In this document: positions 7,632 through 15,651 of the stretch, piece after piece | Position numbering within the stretch: the stretch's first letter is position 1 | Layout of the letters: each line of letters starts with the position of its first letter | DNA from: Hyphomicrobiaceae bacterium | Lineage (GTDB): Bacteria > Pseudomonadota > Alphaproteobacteria > Rhizobiales > Devosiaceae | Length of the DNA stretch: 64,000 nt | Direction: 5' to 3' | Assembly: GCA_020638095.1 (NCBI GenBank) | Contig: JACKJF010000003.1 | Coordinates: 1,178,001-1,242,000 of the forward strand | Made by a program: the position numbers and the translations under genes | Notes under the pieces: model-generated | Databases searched by the model: none | The model's input: only the letters and a program-made list of their open reading frames with translations | Told to the model about the DNA's origin: nothing

Positions 7632-8683
7632 TATTCGGCCGCCTCGCGAACCGTCGAACTGGCGCTGATCAGGGCGGCAATGGCCGCAGCCTTGCCCTGG
7701 GCGATCGAGTCGTCGATCGTTTCAGGTCCGGTTGCCGCACCGGCGACGAACACGCCCGGACGGCTGGTCTCGGACATGTGCGCATAGGTCGAGGGCTTGC
7801 CGATATAGCCGTACTTGTTGAGGTCGACATTGAAGATGGCGCTGAGCGTCATGTTGTCGACGTTCGGGTCCATGCCGACCGCGTGCACCACCATGTCGAA
7901 CGGGATCGAGATCGGCCGCTTGACCAGCGTGTCCTCGCCCTTGACCAGAAGGCGCTTGCCGTCAGAGGTCACCTCGGCGATACGCGCCTTGATATACTTG
8001 ACTTTGTGCTCTTCCTGGCTCGCCCAGTAATATTCGCCTTCATAGAGGCCGAACGTGCGGATATCCATGTAGTAGATATAAACGTTGCAGTTCGGCAGCT
8101 GCTCACGGATTTCCATGGCCAGATTGGCCGAGACCGTGCAGCAGATCTTCGAGCACCATTCGCGCCCGATCTGCCGGTCGCGCGACCCGACACAGAGCAG
8201 GATCGCCACGCGCTCCGGCTCGCGTCCGTCCGACGGGCATTTGACGCCCGCGCCGGTGCTCAGCATCTGCTCGACCTGGGTGGTCGTGACCACGTCAGGA
8301 TAGGTGCCAAAGCCCCATTCGGGCTTGTTGACCGAGTCGAAATGGGTAAAGCCGGTGGCAAGGATCGTGGCCGAGGCCTCGACCTTCGAACCATCGCTCA
8401 GCGTGGCAACGAAATTGCCCGGATCGCCGTCGAACTTGTCGACCTTGGTGCCGGTCTTGACGGTGACCATCTTGTGGCCCTCGACGCCGGACACCATGCC
8501 GCCGATCGCATCCTTGGCCCATTCATGGCTGGGCACCAGCTTGGCATAGCCCGAAAGGATCGGCGCGCCGCCCAGCCGGTCTTCCTTGTCGACAAGAACG
8601 ACCGCCTGACCAGCATCGGCCAGAGCGCGCGCAGCGGAAAGGCCGGCGGGTCCGCCGCCGACCACAAGAACGGGTTTGCTCAT
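7631..8683 (-). CDS. shdrA: sHdrA, FAD-dependent subunit of the sHdr complex
   Basis: HdrA-like flavoprotein of 350 residues. The Rossmann FAD motif is VVGGGPAGLSAARALADAG (residues 7-25). The cysteine set C164, C177, C181, C182 (LLCVGSRDRQ, WCSKICC) matches the [4Fe-4S] site conserved in HdrA. A second FAD-binding motif near the C-terminus is GVFVAGAATGPETIDDSIAQG. It is shorter than methanogen HdrA and lacks ferredoxin domains, as is normal for sHdrA. It would join electrons from sulfur oxidation to an acceptor. One-base overlaps at both ends place it in one transcript with B1 and the hypothetical. Confidence 0.94.
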   Translation of the reverse strand: MSKPVLVVGGGPAGLSAARALADAGQAVVLVDKEDRLGGAPILSGYAKLVPSHEWAKDAIGGMVSGVEGHKMVTVKTGTKVDKFDGDPGNFVATLSDGSKVEASATILATGFTHFDSVNKPEWGFGTYPDVVTTTQVEQMLSTGAGVKCPSDGREPERVAILLCVGSRDRQIGREWCSKICCTVSANLAMEIREQLPNCNVYIYYMDIRTFGLYEGEYYWASQEEHKVKYIKARIAEVTSDGKRLLVKGEDTLVKRPISIPFDMVVHAVGMDPNVDNMTLSAIFNVDLNKYGYIGKPSTYAHMSETSRPGVFVAGAATGPETIDDSIAQGKAAAIAALISASSTVREAAE

Positions 8684-10050
8684 TATTCTCCTCCGGCGAG
8701 CACTTTGGGTTTGACATATCCGGGACCGGACGTGATCGCCCGCTTCGGATCGTACAATGTTTCGATTCTGCCCTGCTTCACCTCTTCCAGGTAATCGGTG
8801 AATTCGGCTTTCGCCTTCTCCCAGTCGATTCCCATCTTTTCGAGCAGGTTTTCAAACGGCGACGCATGCCAGTGCAGTTGCGCCAGCTTGTAGGGGTGGG
8901 CGCCAAGCGCAAGGGCGGTGAACTGGCAGTCCGCCATGATCGGCAGCGCGTAGACCTTGTCGACCGCCTTGCCGATCCACTGATTCTTGTCGAGCGTGGT
9001 GATGCAGCCCGTGTCGTGGCCGATCATCACGTCGGCCTTGGCCTCTTCCACGGCGACCTTGATCTTGCGGTCGATTGTGAACGAACGGGTGAATTCGCGC
9101 TCCCCGATAATGTGGCGGAAGCCAAAGCCGCAGCAATCGTACCAGGTCGAATAGTCGACCACGTTGGCGCCGAGTGTCTGCAGCACGCCCGTGGTCACCG
9201 CCACGCGGTTTCCGTCGAGCACCTGATCGTCATAAATCACGTCTTCGGGCACCATCTTGTAGACGTGGCAGGCCGGGTGAACGGTAGCGCGTAGGTTCGA
9301 CACGTCGATGACCTGGTGCTCTTTCAGCCGGTTGCGGACAACGTGCAGCCATTCCGAATAGTGGACGATTTCTTCCGGGATCAGGAGCTTGCCATCGATC
9401 AGGCGGCCGAGCTTGCCCAGGATCTTCTTCACTTCCTCGCGGAGTTCGGCGGAATGCAAAAGGAAGTGCCGCATTTCCTTATAGTTGCCGAACGAGGTGC
9501 CGCAGTGAACCAGCGGATAATAAGTGCCTTCCGGCAGGCCCTGCGACTTTGCGGAAACGTAGGCCTGGTGGAAATTGCGAAGGAACACCGCCGCCAGCGA
9601 CACGACGTTGCCGATGCCCGAACCGTGGTAGTTCCAGGCGGTGCACGAGGTCTGGTCGGTTTCGTCGAGATATTTGGTCCCGAGCTTGTTCATCAGCCAC
9701 AGGACCGACGTCGGATAGCCCGGAATGTTGCCGCACTGGCCGCAGCTCTTGTGGTGCCAGAGGTTGTTGGTCGGGATCTTCTTGTCCCAGCCGTAAAGCG
9801 TCTTGGCGATGATCGGGTCATTGTGGTCGCCGACCCGGTGGACGAGAATTTCGCCTTCCTTTTCGAGCTGCCACATGACGTCGCGCACGTCTTCCTTGCG
9901 CTCCTTGGTGGTCAACAGCGCGCGTTTGTCGATCTTGGCCTCGACCCAGTCGGTCGCCCGCCGCGCCTCGTCGGCGCTGAGCTGGCTCGCGTTCCACTCG
10001 GCGCCAAAGCCTTTGTAGGCGCCGCCGTTTTCACCGATTTCATTGGTCAT
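8683..10050 (-). CDS. shdrB1: sHdrB1, HdrB-like CCG-domain subunit
   Basis: HdrB-like protein of 455 residues, longer than sHdrB2 because of an N-terminal region of about 100 residues. Cysteine clusters: SCGQCG, TSCTAWN, LVHCGTSFG in the first half; HPACHVYK, DCCGFGFRH, TGCITT and ADCQFTAL in the second. These correspond to the two CCG-like domains that hold the noncubane clusters, although the spacing is looser than in B2. The ATG at 10050 has GGAGGGTTCTGAC upstream. It starts 29 bases after sHdrC1, with which it pairs, and overlaps sHdrA by one base. Confidence 0.92.
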   Translation of the reverse strand: MTNEIGENGGAYKGFGAEWNASQLSADEARRATDWVEAKIDKRALLTTKERKEDVRDVMWQLEKEGEILVHRVGDHNDPIIAKTLYGWDKKIPTNNLWHHKSCGQCGNIPGYPTSVLWLMNKLGTKYLDETDQTSCTAWNYHGSGIGNVVSLAAVFLRNFHQAYVSAKSQGLPEGTYYPLVHCGTSFGNYKEMRHFLLHSAELREEVKKILGKLGRLIDGKLLIPEEIVHYSEWLHVVRNRLKEHQVIDVSNLRATVHPACHVYKMVPEDVIYDDQVLDGNRVAVTTGVLQTLGANVVDYSTWYDCCGFGFRHIIGEREFTRSFTIDRKIKVAVEEAKADVMIGHDTGCITTLDKNQWIGKAVDKVYALPIMADCQFTALALGAHPYKLAQLHWHASPFENLLEKMGIDWEKAKAEFTDYLEEVKQGRIETLYDPKRAITSGPGYVKPKVLAGGE

Positions 10051-10079
10051 GTCAGAACCCTCCGGTTATCTGCCGACAA

Positions 10080-10829
10080 TCAGTCGTCGTCATCCTCGTC
10101 GTCTTCGTCTTCCTGCTCTTCGAGCCAGTCTTCCCATTCTTCGCGCTTTTCATCCATCACATCGGAAACGACGTCGAAGAGGTTTTCGTCGACCGTCTCG
10201 AGCTGATCGAGAACGCCCGTCGCTTCCCAGATGGAATAGAGTTCGACCGAGGTCTTGAGATTGACGATCCAGGCCGTATCGAGCGTGTGCATCGTCGGCA
10301 TCGGAATGGCTTTTCTGAGAATATTCAGCGGCGCGTCGACCTTGGAGACGTTCGGCCCCCAATCGGGGAACGCTTCCTTGGTGATCATGTTCGGGGCGAG
10401 CTGGTTGCCGGTCGAAATGACCTTCAGCAACACGCGCGAGAAGGGCCTCAGAACTTCCTTGGCCGATTCCATATCGTGCTTGATCGCCACTTCGCGCATG
10501 ATCATCACCAGACCGCCCGGCGAATTCTCAAACGGGCAGCGCGCCGCGCAGGTGTAGCACTGGGCGCAGGCCCAGATCTTTTCCTGCATCGCATCGTAAA
10601 TGCCTTCGAGATTTTCGGTCCAGAGGAGTTGGACGATCTCGCGCGGCGAATAGTCGTAATAGTGTGCGGAGGGGCAGGTCGCGGTGCAGATGCCGCAATT
10701 CAGGCATCCATGAATTTCGTGATGATAGACCGCATGTCCGCGGATATCGTCGAAAATCTCTTCGAGCTTCTCGCGCGAAACCTGCGGGGCAGGAGATACG
10801 GGATCAGCGATTTGCGGATGGACGCCCAT
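10080..10829 (-). CDS. shdrC1: sHdrC1, iron-sulfur electron-transfer subunit
   Basis: HdrC-like protein of 249 residues with two [4Fe-4S] motifs: C42, C45, C48, C52 (CLNCGICTATCP) and C88, C91, C94, C98 (CAQCYTCAARCP). The ATG at 10829 has GAGGAAAG upstream. The last 25 residues are almost entirely Glu and Asp with a few Trp, ending EDEDDEDDDD. That acidic tail is absent from sHdrC2 here and may be a docking surface. It is the first sHdr subunit gene after dsrE3C. Confidence 0.93.
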   Translation of the reverse strand: MGVHPQIADPVSPAPQVSREKLEEIFDDIRGHAVYHHEIHGCLNCGICTATCPSAHYYDYSPREIVQLLWTENLEGIYDAMQEKIWACAQCYTCAARCPFENSPGGLVMIMREVAIKHDMESAKEVLRPFSRVLLKVISTGNQLAPNMITKEAFPDWGPNVSKVDAPLNILRKAIPMPTMHTLDTAWIVNLKTSVELYSIWEATGVLDQLETVDENLFDVVSDVMDEKREEWEDWLEEQEDEDDEDDDD

Positions 10830-10861
10830 TCTTTCCTCCTCGATGGCTTCCGGCGGCGCGA

Positions 10862-11242
10862 TTAGTAGGTCAGAACTTTCGCGTCGTCGTCTTCCATGAT
10901 GTCTTCAATGACCTTGGCGCCGCCCACGATGCCTTCGCATTCGGGAATGAGGTCGTCCGCGGTCATGTCGAAAAGGTCGAGGTTCGGCGAGCAGCAATAG
11001 AACTTGGCGCCGGCCTCGTGTGCGTCCTTGATGAAGTCATAGACGGTCTTTGGCGACCCTTCCTTGACCACCAGCTTCTCGGCCACACCCTTCTTCATCA
11101 GCTGACCGGCGGTCGCTGTGCAGACCACGTCCACTTCATAGTCCATCGCTGCCGCGACGGTTGCCTGAAAGAACGGCGCACCGAGTTCTTCGCCGTTGCG
11201 CGGATCGGTGTTGACCATCACGATAATGAGTTTGCTTGCCAT
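10862..11242 (-). CDS. dsrE3C: DsrE3C-type sulfurtransferase
   Basis: DsrE-family protein of 126 residues encoded directly before shdrC1, the position of dsrE3C in sHdr clusters. Adjacent cysteines C83 and C84 (KFYCCSPNLDL) sit at the conserved active site; C41 and C102 are additional. DsrE3C exchanges sulfur with TusA and feeds the sHdr/LbpA system. The start at 11242 has a strong GAGGAGG ribosome site, so the nine codons upstream are not used. It is the first gene of the main operon, with the promoter region at 11243-11392. Confidence 0.9.
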   Translation of the reverse strand: MASKLIIVMVNTDPRNGEELGAPFFQATVAAAMDYEVDVVCTATAGQLMKKGVAEKLVVKEGSPKTVYDFIKDAHEAGAKFYCCSPNLDLFDMTADDLIPECEGIVGGAKVIEDIMEDDDAKVLTY

Positions 11243-11264
11243 GCCGTTTTCCTCCTCAAGATTC

Positions 11265-11279
11265 GGCATACATATTCCG
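11265..11279. promoter_or_regulatory. Shared 15-base box upstream of dsrE3C-sHdr
   Basis: GGCATACATATTCCG lies 22 bases before the dsrE3C start. The same sequence with a single mismatch occurs before the lipoate ligase gene (13217-13231), in the same orientation to its gene. CATATTCC is also repeated in inverted form as GGAATATG at 11322-11329, so this gap holds a spaced inverted repeat. It is a candidate operator for the sulfur-responsive ArsR repressor. Confidence 0.55.
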
Positions 11280-11367
11280 TGGCGCCCTTGGGCGCGTCAG
11301 AAAACGTTACATGTAGTTTTTGGAATATGCAATGCGCTCACGTGCATTTTTGATTCATCTTATAGCA

Positions 11368-11386
11368 GCAAGCACTTAATGCTTGC
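11368..11386. repeat. Inverted repeat after the GATase-like gene
   Basis: GCAAGCA-N5-TGCTTGC is a perfect 7+7 inverted repeat, 7 bases beyond the stop of the minus-strand GATase gene. There is no T-run on the minus-strand side, so it is at best a weak terminator or an RNA-stabilising hairpin between the ligase-GATase unit and the dsrE3C-sHdr operon. Confidence 0.5.
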
Positions 11387-11392
11387 GCCGGT

Positions 11393-12094
11393 TCACTCTG
11401 CGGGTTCGAACAGACCCATCCGGCGTGAAAGCGCCACCATGAGACCCGTCAGATTCTCCGCAATTTCGGCCTGACGGGCACCCAACTCCACCAAAGTTTG
11501 GTGCGGATCGTCCGGGGATTCAACAAATTCCATGATGAGGTCTTCCATCATGCCGCGTTTGGCCCCGGGATGCCCGACAAATCCGAAATTGCGCTCACCT
11601 GTTGCAAACACCAGGGGCTCGCCGGTTTCGCTGACCGCCAGTATTTCGGCATTGGCCGGCGGTTTGGGCAGGTCTCTGAGATAACAGGAAAGGGGAAAGG
11701 TCGCTGGTAGATCGAGCAGATCCTTGCCGCGATCGGTTGCGGCCGCTTCGTCCATGGTGAAACGAAGATCGGCTTCGAGCGCGCCGCCACCCGCCGCGAC
11801 CGACAGGATGACGCTGCCGAGTTCCAGCCCCAGAACCGGCACGCCCGCCGCAAGAAAGCCCTCGGTGATCTTGAGTTCTTTGGAGATCGTCGGAAGAATA
11901 TGCCCGCTGACCAGCCCGTATGGGCCGCCGCCCAGAAGCACCAGCCCATCATAGTCTTCCACCCCCGACGGCAGCGTGCCGCCATGGGTGAAGGGGCGGT
12001 GGTAGATGAAGCGGACATTCCGTCCCTCGAAATGGTCCTCGATCAGCCCGAGATATTCCGCCTCGGTATGCTGGATGACGCAGAGCTTTTTCAT
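11393..12094 (-). CDS. Class I glutamine amidotransferase-like protein, catalytic triad lost
   Basis: GATase1-fold protein of 233 residues. The oxyanion region VLLGGGPYG (52-60) and the nucleophile-elbow region VLGLELGS (87-94) align with class I amidotransferases, where the elbow normally reads GICLGH. Here the nucleophile Cys is replaced by E91. The His of the triad is kept (H175 in GFVGHPG) but the Glu after Pro is G177. It therefore cannot release ammonia from glutamine by the usual route. It lies 13 bases after the lipoate ligase gene and is co-transcribed with it, suggesting a structural or regulatory role in lipoylation or sulfur handling. That role is inference. Confidence 0.83.
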   Translation of the reverse strand: MKKLCVIQHTEAEYLGLIEDHFEGRNVRFIYHRPFTHGGTLPSGVEDYDGLVLLGGGPYGLVSGHILPTISKELKITEGFLAAGVPVLGLELGSVILSVAAGGGALEADLRFTMDEAAATDRGKDLLDLPATFPLSCYLRDLPKPPANAEILAVSETGEPLVFATGERNFGFVGHPGAKRGMMEDLIMEFVESPDDPHQTLVELGARQAEIAENLTGLMVALSRRMGLFEPAE

Positions 12095-12107
12095 TGAACT
12101 CCCGTGC

Positions 12108-13184
12108 CTATTCGGCCGGCTGCGCGGCCATCATGATCGCGGTCGCGATGTCGTTGGGTTCGATCCCGGGCATTTCGATGCCGAGATCGGATATCGCCTT
12201 GCCCGCTGCGGTCGCGAGCGCGTCCTGGCTGAGCTCGGTTCCCTTGAGCGCTTCCGAGAGTTGATCGACGCCTTCGTGCGGCAAGCAGGTGAAATCGCCC
12301 GATATCATCAGGTCGCCGACCTTGTTGTTGGTCCCCAGCAAATGGACGCGGATCATGCCGCCCGGCGCCTTGAAGGCGCTTTCGGTCAGGTGCGTGCTGG
12401 CCGAAATCTTGACGCCCATATCGACAAGCTTCTTGCCCTTGAGATGAATGAATTCCGGATCGGCCAGTTCCGCCTCCGCCTCGGCGATCGCGGCCAGTTC
12501 GGCGGCGGTCGGCTGGTCGAATTCGGGATCGACGCCGAGAACGTCGTGACAATGTCCGAGGAAGTTCTCGATCAGATCGGACCGTGCGGGCGGTATGCCG
12601 AGTTCCTTGACCATCGTCGTCATGTAGTCGTTGAGCGTTTGGCGCAACTTGTCGCGGAATTTCTCGCTCGGAACCTTGAGGCATTTCGACATCGTCTCCG
12701 TGTCGAAATCGTACATGAAGCTGCCGACCATTAACGTGGCATCGCCGATGCTCGCGGCGCCCGTGCCACCGATCTTGCGTCCGTTGACGTGGATATCGTT
12801 GACCGGCCGATAGGATGCCTCGACCCCGAAGTCGCGGTAGGTGCGAACCACCGGCTCGATGAAGAGCGGATAAAGGTTCTTGGCGAATTCCGGCGCCTTT
12901 TTGCGCGGGTAGATGAAGTGGGTGAAAAGCTGATTGTGGTCGAGATAGACCGCACCGCCGCCAACGCGCCGACGATAGACCGGCAGATTGTGCGCGGCGC
13001 AGAAGGCCTCGTCGACTTCCTTGTTCACTTCCTGATGCCGCCCGACGCAGACATAAGGCGTTTCAGGGCTGGCGAGCGACAGGATCGGATCGGAGTCCTC
13101 GTCGATCAGCTTTGCCAGCCCGTGATAAACCGCCTGGCTCCGAAGCGCGGGCACGAGCCCGAAATCAATCACTCTTAACCGCAT
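12108..13184 (-). CDS. Lipoate-protein ligase of the sulfur-oxidation type, sLpl(AB)
   Basis: Biotin/lipoate ligase family enzyme of 358 residues. RRVGGGAVYLD (72-82) is the lipoyl-AMP binding loop, and K137 in NGRKIGGTGA is the catalytic lysine. A C-terminal accessory domain (about 240-358, MIRVHLLGTNNKVGDLMISGDF) is fused, as in the LplA-LplB fusion type found in sHdr-carrying sulfur oxidisers. It would attach a lipoyl or octanoyl group to LbpA. The ATG at 13184 has GGGGGAAGGT upstream. Dedicated LipS1/LipS2 sulfur-insertion genes, which often accompany it, are not in this window. Confidence 0.88.
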   Translation of the reverse strand: MRLRVIDFGLVPALRSQAVYHGLAKLIDEDSDPILSLASPETPYVCVGRHQEVNKEVDEAFCAAHNLPVYRRRVGGGAVYLDHNQLFTHFIYPRKKAPEFAKNLYPLFIEPVVRTYRDFGVEASYRPVNDIHVNGRKIGGTGAASIGDATLMVGSFMYDFDTETMSKCLKVPSEKFRDKLRQTLNDYMTTMVKELGIPPARSDLIENFLGHCHDVLGVDPEFDQPTAAELAAIAEAEAELADPEFIHLKGKKLVDMGVKISASTHLTESAFKAPGGMIRVHLLGTNNKVGDLMISGDFTCLPHEGVDQLSEALKGTELSQDALATAAGKAISDLGIEMPGIEPNDIATAIMMAAQPAE

Positions 13185-13216
13185 ACCTTCCCCCGTTTGT
13201 GCGAATACCTGGAACG

Positions 13217-13231
13217 GGCATACCTATTCCG
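13217..13231. promoter_or_regulatory. Shared 15-base box upstream of the lipoate ligase
   Basis: GGCATACCTATTCCG differs at one base from the box at 11265-11279 and lies 33 bases before the ligase start. A GAATA at 13203-13207 and the TATTC inside the box form an outer inverted repeat. This resembles the ATTC/GAAT half-sites bound by BigR-like repressors. Co-regulation with the sHdr operon is inferred. Confidence 0.52.
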
Positions 13232-13439
13232 ATCCTGGTATATTTGTCCACGTCCGGCACCGGCCGGACAAAAAGGCCGGAAATTCCAGTTCTGCCGGCC
13301 CCGGTGCAGGCGGTCAAAAAAGCCCCGCGCTAACCATTGGTTAACCATGTTTGCCCGGTCTGGCCAACAACGCAAAAATATTCTCGGTCGGAGCTGCATT
13401 TTGTCTTGAAAAAGACATCAAACAGACGCATATGCCGCT

Positions 13440-13850
13440 CGCCCTAGGTCGCACGTGCCTGTGGGCGCCCGCGGCAAGCCGCATCGGGCCGGTGAGAAAA
13501 CCTCGAAGCCGGCTACGTTGGTCCTCTCCGGACCGGCAGGTGGTGTGTCTGGCCGATGGTACAACGAGAACGGCAAGGACCGGGATCGTGGCGGGAAGGT
13601 CGTATGTCCCGCCGGGCGCCGTGAAGCAACGACGGTGAGGGCCCTTTGTCTTCTTCCGGCAGTCCAACGCCGGGGTTCAAAGAGGCAACACCTCTTGCCA
13701 AACGTGCGGCGGGTCCAACCCCTCCAATCAATGGCAGATCATCCAGACGGTTCGCGTGTTTTCGCGCGGCTCGTCGATGCGTCTCACCCTTTTGCCTGGC
13801 CGCATGCGCGGCCGATCGGGGACGGCGCAGATCGCAACCGATTTGATTTG
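13440..13850 (+). ncRNA. Structured leader RNA upstream of ornithine decarboxylase (speF-like)
   Basis: The 676-base gap 13185-13860 contains no convincing gene. Its right two thirds hold a run of stem-loops on the plus strand. GGTCC/GGACC is at about 13520-13534, GGCGGGA/TCCCGCC at about 13590-13613, CCGGC/GCCGG at about 13656-13673, AGAGG/CCTCT at about 13681-13695 and GGCCGC/GCGGCC at about 13799-13814. In alphaproteobacteria the speF RNA motif (Rfam RF00518, several hundred bases) precedes genes of exactly this decarboxylase type. The match is from position, length and structure. A covariance search would settle it, and the boundaries are approximate. Confidence 0.55.
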
Positions 13851-13860
13851 GAGCCGCACC

Positions 13861-14994
13861 ATGACCACCGAACGCATCCGCCACTTTCTCGAAACCCGAC
13901 GACCCGAAGGTCCTTGCCTGATTGTCGACCTTGATGTGGTCGAGGAAAACTACAACGCCTATCGCAAGGCCCTGCCGGAATCGCGCATCTTCTACGCGGT
14001 CAAGGCCAACCCGGCTCCCGAAGTCCTGCGCCTTCTCGCCGGTCTTGGTTCGTCCTTCGACTGCGCCTCGGTTCCTGAAATCGAAATGGCGATGAATGCG
14101 GGCGCCGAGCCCAACCGAATTTCCTTCGGCAACACGATCAAGAAAGAGCGCGACATTGCCCGCGCGTTCGAGCTCGGCGTGCGCCTCTTTGCCGTCGACG
14201 CCGTCGAGGAAGTCGAAAAGGTCGCCCGCGCCGCGCCAGGCGCCCGCGTCTTCTGCCGCATCCTTGCCGACGGCGCCGGTGCCGAATGGCCGCTCAGCCG
14301 CAAGTTCGGCTGCGAACCCGAAATGGCCGTTGACGTGCTGCAGCATGCCCATGACCTCGGGCTCAGGGCCTGGGGCGTCAGCTTCCATGTCGGCTCGCAG
14401 CAGACCAATCCCGAAGCCTGGGATGGCGCGCTCGCCTCGGCCGCGACCATCTTCGGCGCCATGCGCAAGCGCGGTATCGAACTCGGCATGGTCAACATGG
14501 GCGGCGGATTTCCGGCCCGCTATCTGAAGGACGTGCCCTCGGCCACCCAATATGGCATGGCCATTTTCGGTGCGCTTCGCCGTCACTTCGGCAACCACAT
14601 TCCCGAAACGATCATCGAGCCGGGCCGTGGCATGGTCGGCAGCGCCGGCACCATCAAGGCCGAAGTCGTTCTGGTCTCGAAAAAGGCCGCCAACGACAAT
14701 GTCCGCTGGGTCTATCTCGACATCGGCAAGTTCGGTGGTCTGGCCGAGACGATGGAAGAAGCGATCCGCTACGACATCCGCACGCCGCGCGACATGGACG
14801 CCAAGGCGCCCTGCGTCGTCGCCGGGCCGACTTGCGACAGTGCTGACGTCCTCTACGAGAAGACGCCCTACAATCTGCCTCTTTCGCTGACCGTAGGTGA
14901 CGAGATCCTGATCGAAGGCACCGGCGCCTACACCACGACCTACTCCGCCATTGCGTTCAACGGCTTCCCGCCGCTCGCAAGCTACGTCATCTGA
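13861..14994 (+). CDS. Ornithine/lysine decarboxylase (fold III, PLP-dependent)
   Basis: Alanine-racemase-fold PLP decarboxylase of 377 residues, the alphaproteobacterial ODC type (COG0019), which makes putrescine. FYAVKANPAPEVLRLL contains the PLP lysine. HVGSQQTN binds the phosphate region, GGGFPARY is the glycine loop, EPGRGMVG follows, and VVAGPTCDSADVLYE carries the catalytic Cys of the second subunit. The ATG at 13861 has GGAG ten bases upstream; a longer frame from 13756 would enter the structured leader. Regulation through that leader is expected. Lysine may be a second substrate. Confidence 0.9.
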   Translation: MTTERIRHFLETRRPEGPCLIVDLDVVEENYNAYRKALPESRIFYAVKANPAPEVLRLLAGLGSSFDCASVPEIEMAMNAGAEPNRISFGNTIKKERDIARAFELGVRLFAVDAVEEVEKVARAAPGARVFCRILADGAGAEWPLSRKFGCEPEMAVDVLQHAHDLGLRAWGVSFHVGSQQTNPEAWDGALASAATIFGAMRKRGIELGMVNMGGGFPARYLKDVPSATQYGMAIFGALRRHFGNHIPETIIEPGRGMVGSAGTIKAEVVLVSKKAANDNVRWVYLDIGKFGGLAETMEEAIRYDIRTPRDMDAKAPCVVAGPTCDSADVLYEKTPYNLPLSLTVGDEILIEGTGAYTTTYSAIAFNGFPPLASYVI

Positions 14995-15013
14995 CGGGGC
15001 AAGGATCAGGCCA

Positions 15014-15559
15014 ATGATCGGCTTTGAAATCGTCGACGAGGCGCTGCACCATGTTGCGGCGCGGGAAAACCTGCTCGACCGGACCATGGGCGAAATCCGC
15101 TTTCGCCGTTCGTCCGAGCGCATCCGCGAGGGGCGCATTCCGGCAGAGGGGCTGGCGCGCATCGCTGTCTCTGAAGAGGGTTCCGTGTTGGGTACCGTCC
15201 GCTTGTGGGATGCTTCGGCCAGTGGCCTGCGCGACGCGGTCATGCTCGGGCCCCTTGCGGTCGAGCCCGAATTCAACGGGCAGGGTATCGGTGCAGCGCT
15301 GATGCGCGACGCGATCGGCCGGGCCGGTGTGCTCGGCAAAACCGCCATCGTGCTGGTCGGCGATGCGGACTATTATCGCCGCTTCGGCTTTTCCGCCCAT
15401 GCCGCGCGTCGCATGGCCATGCCTGGCCCGTTCGAGCGTCATCGCATGCTGGCGCTCGAGCTGCAGAACGGCGCGCTCGATCGCGCCCACGGCACGCTCA
15501 AGGCGACTGGCCGGCGTCTCGAAATCGTTGAGGCCCTGCCGCTCTCCGTCGCCGTCTGA
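15014..15559 (+). CDS. GNAT-family N-acetyltransferase
   Basis: A 181-residue protein with the GNAT acyl-CoA-binding core LGPLAVEPEFNGQGIGAALMRDA (motif A, V/IxxxxQGxGxG/A form), followed by IVLVGDADYYRRFGFS, typical of YhbS-like acetyltransferases. The N-terminal part (EIVDEALHHVAARENLLD) fits the same group. It starts 19 bases after the decarboxylase stop and ends just before a strong terminator, so the two form an operon. The substrate is unknown; acetylation of a polyamine is conceivable from context but not shown. Confidence 0.87.
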   Translation: MIGFEIVDEALHHVAARENLLDRTMGEIRFRRSSERIREGRIPAEGLARIAVSEEGSVLGTVRLWDASASGLRDAVMLGPLAVEPEFNGQGIGAALMRDAIGRAGVLGKTAIVLVGDADYYRRFGFSAHAARRMAMPGPFERHRMLALELQNGALDRAHGTLKATGRRLEIVEALPLSVAV

Positions 15560-15570
15560 TCGCACCAACG

Positions 15571-15601
15571 AAAAGGCCCCGGTCGAAACCGGGGCCTTTC
15601 T
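15571..15601 (+). terminator. Rho-independent terminator after the decarboxylase operon
   Basis: AAAAGGCCCCGGT-CGAA-ACCGGGGCCTTT is a long perfect GC-rich stem with a short T-run, 11 bases after the acetyltransferase stop. The A-run on the left gives it some activity in the reverse direction for the convergent reductase gene. Confidence 0.88.
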
Positions 15602-15651
15602 GCGATCGGGGTCAGCGGGAGGAGCGCCTACCCAAACTCATGTCAGACCTC

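Noticed and set aside
5081..10829. Classic methanogen-type heterodisulfide reductase
   Set aside because: sHdrA lacks ferredoxin domains, and the genes come with LbpA, TusA, DsrE and a lipoate ligase, which is the sulfur-oxidising version.
13513..15348. Long 611-codon minus-strand frame opposite ornithine decarboxylase
   Set aside because: It is an antisense shadow of high-GC coding DNA. It has no known motif, and the plus strand carries an unmistakable PLP decarboxylase.
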